Source: Malaciobacter pacificus (lineage in GTDB: Bacteria; Campylobacterota; Campylobacteria; Campylobacterales; Arcobacteraceae). From it: a stretch of 64,000 nucleotides of DNA. Below the pieces are notes generated by a model. The model searched no databases and had not been told where the DNA came from. It saw only the letters and a program-made list of their open reading frames with translations. Position numbers and translations under genes: made by a program. The stretch lies in contig NZ_CP035928.1 in NCBI RefSeq assembly GCF_004214795.1, forward strand, positions 1,798,001 through 1,862,000, given 5' to 3'. Of the stretch, positions 61,053-64,000 are shown one piece after another (the first letter of the stretch is position 1; every line of letters begins with the position of its first letter).

Positions 61053-63127
61053 TCTTGTAAATCAGTATCGATATTAACTTCAAATAATTCATCAGTATCT
61101 AAAATCCATACTTTTTCACCAACAGTTGGTGTATTATCACTAAAGAAAATAAACATTTCATTATCATCAAATATACCATCTGGTACATTTGTACTTCCAG
61201 CATCTTCACAAGTTACAGCGATTTTGTTATTACCAAAATCTCTCCATTGTCCAGAACAAGACCAGCTACCACCATCTACATCACTTCCATATTCTCTATA
61301 TGAACCACCTGACATAAATATAGCTTTAGCTTCACCCCAAGCATCTGAGATGTCAACAAATTTGCCTGAAACAAAAGAAGTTATACTACCAGTATTTGAT
61401 AAATCTGCAATATGCCCAATAGTAACTTGGAATGTTTCTGTACTATCTTGAATAGTTGCAGTTGAACCATTTGTAATCGTTGAAGAAGGAAACGTAATTA
61501 CTACTTCATCAGAAGTTCCACCTGCAGAACCTACTGGAGTTGAAGTACCATCACAAGTTGTACCAATTTTATTATTTCCAAAGTCTAACCATTTACCTGT
61601 ACAAGTATATGTAGTTCCAGTCATATTTCCATTATCATCCTCATTAGGACCTACTTCTACATATGTTCCATCTGCATAAAAGTTAGCTTGTACATATCCA
61701 TAAGTATCATAAGCAATAAGTGATTTTCCTGATACTACTGAAGATAATGTTCCTGATGAAGATGATTCATTTGAAGTCTCAACAATATCAGAAATAGCAT
61801 CAATAGTTTCAGTACCACTTTCTTCACCATCATTGTAATCAAATGATGAACCAACTGCAGGTTGTTCATTAAATGTTAATGTAAATGTTTGTTCTACACC
61901 TAACTCATCTGAACATTCTGAAGTTACGCTAATAACATTTGAATTTAAAGACCATGTTCCAGAACAAGTTCCTAAAGTTCCACCACTAATAGTATCATCA
62001 AATACTTCACTATAATCTCCACTACTAGCAAAACTAACTTCTACTGAACCATATTCGTCACTAATAGAAATAGTTTTACCTGAAATCATATCTTCAGTTA
62101 ATTCAAAAGGTACATCAGCTAATGCAGCAGCTAATTCAGTTTCTGTATAATCTACAAGTTCTACATTAATATATTTTGTGCCATTACTAACATTTGATTC
62201 ATAATATGTAATTGAATATCCCGTTTCAGTTAATGCTAATAAATCATAGAATCCTTCGGATTCACTATTTAGCTTAACTTGACCATTTTCAAATGTTCCA
62301 TAAGATAAAGTTCTTGTATAACCTTCTCCACTATCACCTAAAACAATATTATCTTCTGTAAAATAATATGTTTCATTCTCAATAGTTAATTTCTTTCCTT
62401 CTAACTCATCTTTAGAAAAATTGATTTTATCTGCTTCAAATTCACTTAAAATAGTTACACCAGTCTCTGTAACAAGATCTTGTTCTATATAAGTCAAAAT
62501 TTCATCTAAATCTTCTGTTTCAGGTAAATTATCTTTTAATGAATTAAACTTAGTTGATAATGAACTAGATTCATCTTCAATGTCATCTTCAATGTCATCA
62601 TTTGTATCATCATCATCCATTAAAGCAGGATAGTTAGTAAAAATTGCAGCATTTAATGATAATATATTTGCATTTGTATCAGCTGGGTCAGTAATTAGTA
62701 AATCATCATCGCTTGCACCAGTTAATTCTTTTAATTTCTCTAATTTTGCTTTACCTTCTGTAGTTGTAGTATCACCTAAATAAGTAGTAATTGGTGTAAC
62801 AACTTTAGAATATGAAGATAATTTTCCACTAAAAGGATAATCTCCAGCATCAATAATACCATTATTATTTACATCAACATATCCACCTGTAACTTCAATA
62901 GGAAATGCAATTTCTCCAGAAAATGAATATGAGTTAGAATAAGTTCCATCCGTATTCATATCTTGTGTTCCTTGTTTTCCATTTTGGTCAACTGCAGTTG
63001 CCTTAATTAATGGTCCTTTTGTAACGGGTACACTTGTTGAACTTGTTGAAGAAGAACTTCCTCCACCACAACCAACTAGAACAGCAGCAGCTAATGTTGA
63101 TAACACTAAACTATTAATTTTTTTCAT
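61040..63127 (-). CDS. Large repeat lipoprotein, candidate secreted or surface protein
   Basis: 695 residues. Lipoprotein start with VLVGCGGGSSSS (Cys about 20) and a Ser/Thr linker, an N-terminal domain with DVNNNGIIDAGDYPFSG (about 82-98), which looks like a calcium-binding dockerin-type loop, and an Asp/Glu-rich stretch (about 172-190). Then come three tandem units beginning at about 346, 464 and 587. Each starts with SGK-x4-6-D-x-(Y/W)G and ends with (S/T)C-x-G-x-W-x8-NxI-x3-C, which suggests one disulfide per unit. It has its own promoter box shared with the secretion operon, so it may be a type II substrate or a co-regulated surface protein. Confidence 0.7.
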   Translation of the reverse strand: MKKINSLVLSTLAAAVLVGCGGGSSSSTSSTSVPVTKGPLIKATAVDQNGKQGTQDMNTDGTYSNSYSFSGEIAFPIEVTGGYVDVNNNGIIDAGDYPFSGKLSSYSKVVTPITTYLGDTTTTEGKAKLEKLKELTGASDDDLLITDPADTNANILSLNAAIFTNYPALMDDDDTNDDIEDDIEDESSSLSTKFNSLKDNLPETEDLDEILTYIEQDLVTETGVTILSEFEADKINFSKDELEGKKLTIENETYYFTEDNIVLGDSGEGYTRTLSYGTFENGQVKLNSESEGFYDLLALTETGYSITYYESNVSNGTKYINVELVDYTETELAAALADVPFELTEDMISGKTISISDEYGSVEVSFASSGDYSEVFDDTISGGTLGTCSGTWSLNSNVISVTSECSDELGVEQTFTLTFNEQPAVGSSFDYNDGEESGTETIDAISDIVETSNESSSSGTLSSVVSGKSLIAYDTYGYVQANFYADGTYVEVGPNEDDNGNMTGTTYTCTGKWLDFGNNKIGTTCDGTSTPVGSAGGTSDEVVITFPSSTITNGSTATIQDSTETFQVTIGHIADLSNTGSITSFVSGKFVDISDAWGEAKAIFMSGGSYREYGSDVDGGSWSCSGQWRDFGNNKIAVTCEDAGSTNVPDGIFDDNEMFIFFSDNTPTVGEKVWILDTDELFEVNIDTDLQDYLP

Positions 63128-63181
63128 TTTTGCTCCTTAAATTTTAAATGAATAGATGTCACAATTCATTTACATTTTAAA

Positions 63182-63214
63182 ATTCTAACAATAAAATGTC
63201 TCAAAAATGACTCA
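63182..63214 (-). promoter_or_regulatory. Promoter with direct-repeat activator box, repeat lipoprotein
   Basis: Minus strand: TGAGTCA-TTTT-TGAGACATT (63195-63214; one base differs from the other two copies), 7 bp, then -10 TAGAAT (63182-63187). Leader of about 50 nt to the ATG at 63127, which has AAGGAG before it. Confidence 0.75.
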
Positions 63215-63308
63215 TTTTTGTATTAATAATAAAATTTGTAAAAATATAATTTTTTTATTAGTTTTTTTATCAATTATAATTAATCCTCATTTAGCTAAAA
63301 TATCTACT

Positions 63309-64000
63309 ATGATAGATAAAGTATTTGAAAAAAGTATTACCAAACAATTTGAGTTTGATGAAGAGGTAGCATCTGTATTTGATGATATGTTAAATAGATC
63401 AGTTCCTTATTATAAAGAGATGCAAAGATTATCAATAAACTTTGCCTGTAATTATCTTAAAGATGAAGATTATGTTTATGACCTTGGTTGTTCAACAGCA
63501 TCAACTTTAATTGAACTAAGTAAACACTGTCAAGCAAAATTAAATTTAATAGGTATTGATAACTCTGAAGCTATGTTAAATAGAGCAAGAAAAAAAGCTA
63601 AAGCATTTGGCGTTGATATAACTTTAATAAATGATGATTTACATAATATTGACTACACCAATGCAAAATTAATATTATCAAATTATACCCTTCAATTTAT
63701 AAGACCACTCCAAAGAGAAAAACTTGTAAAAAAAATATATGATTCACTTCAAAGTGGTGGTATTTTTATTTTTAGTGAAAAAGTGATATCATCTGATTCA
63801 ACTTTAAATAAACAATCAATAGATGAGTATTATGAGTTTAAAAAATCTCAAGGTTACAGCGAGTTTGAAATTTCTCAAAAACGTGAAGCTTTAGAGAATG
63901 TTTTAATACCATACACTCAAGATGAAAATATAAAAATGATATTAGATGCAGGTTTTTCTCATTGTGAAACTATATTCAAATGGGTTAACTTTGCCACATT
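63309..64000 (+). CDS. cmoA: tRNA U34 carboxy-S-adenosyl-L-methionine synthase, 3' end outside the window
   Basis: 230 codons from ATG 63309 run to the window edge without a stop. The N-terminal [26 protein letters not shown] (in parts, about 13-40) and the SAM site [16 protein letters not shown] (about 57-72) are hallmarks of CmoA, as is [14 protein letters not shown] (about 121-134). CmoA makes Cx-SAM from SAM and prephenate for CmoB, which modifies uridine 34 of tRNA. The usual length is about 240-250, so only a few residues are missing. The start is not in the supplied frame list but is clear. Confidence 0.93.
   Translation, partial: MIDKVFEKSITKQFEFDEEVASVFDDMLNRSVPYYKEMQRLSINFACNYLKDEDYVYDLGCSTASTLIELSKHCQAKLNLIGIDNSEAMLNRARKKAKAFGVDITLINDDLHNIDYTNAKLILSNYTLQFIRPLQREKLVKKIYDSLQSGGIFIFSEKVISSDSTLNKQSIDEYYEFKKSQGYSEFEISQKREALENVLIPYTQDENIKMILDAGFSHCETIFKWVNFAT

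Noticed and set aside
1..64000. CRISPR array
   Set aside because: No series of regularly spaced identical repeats was seen; the only periodic repeats are the three iterons inside a gene.

Overview
The window is AT-rich DNA (roughly 27-30% GC by eye) from a member of the Campylobacterota, most likely Arcobacter in the broad sense. The housekeeping blocks pyrF-nusB-ribH-kdsA, murA, tlyA-ribF and cmoA, the A|F-type pseudopilin cleavage sites and the codon use all fit this. I have made no database comparison; every family name rests on motifs and my own recognition.

Layout. (1) 1-6.4 kb: an RND efflux operon read leftwards (adaptor, pump, TolC-like channel), followed by a lipoprotein whose ribosome binding site lies inside a perfect hairpin. 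(2) 6.4-8.7 kb: an intact IS3-family element inserted into an IS256-family element that has lost its 3' part. (3) 8.7-11.1 kb: accessory DNA with three overlapping small membrane-protein genes (two are paralogues), a divergent regulator with a cluster of palindromic operators between them, a serine recombinase and a 31-residue Gly/Pro/Asn-rich gene. (4) 11.1-22.8 kb: a defence island on the minus strand in operon-like array: hsdM, hsdS, two unrecognised genes, an AbiE-type antitoxin/toxin pair, hsdR, a metallopeptidase and an unrecognised gene. (5) 22.8-24.1 kb: no large gene, but a 32-residue membrane ORF and several strong inverted repeats, one set interleaved like a pseudoknot. (6) 24.12-37.88 kb: an integrated filamentous phage (inovirus) between an 18-bp repeat of the tRNA-Met 3' end and the tRNA itself, with a tyrosine integrase next to the tRNA. 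Its structural genes follow the Ff order: ssDNA-binding protein, small coat proteins, pIII-like, pVI-like, Zot/pI-like, secretin/pIV-like, intergenic origin, Rep. An IS4-family element with a 7-bp target duplication splits the phage intergenic region. A second module has an HTH protein whose gene contains three iterons at an exact 24-bp period. (7) 37.9-46.7 kb: tRNA-Met, tRNA-Ser and core genes (pyrF, nusB, ribH, kdsA, a K+ channel, a membrane glutamate-synthase-like protein, a DMT permease, murA). (8) 46.8-58.8 kb: two small conserved-looking genes, then a 13-gene type II secretion operon (gspG to gspJ plus an SH3-like protein). (9) 58.9-64 kb: YigZ, tlyA, ribF, a large repeat lipoprotein and the start of cmoA.

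The most unexpected signal is a promoter module present three times: TGAGTCA-N4-TGAGACATT, then exactly 7 bp, then a -10 hexamer (TATAAT, TAAAAT or TAGAAT). It stands before hsdM, before gspG (the whole secretion operon) and before the 695-residue lipoprotein. Two 7-mers at an 11-bp period overlapping the -35 region look like the site of an OmpR/PhoB-type response regulator, which would tie restriction-modification, type II secretion and a candidate surface lipoprotein into one regulon.
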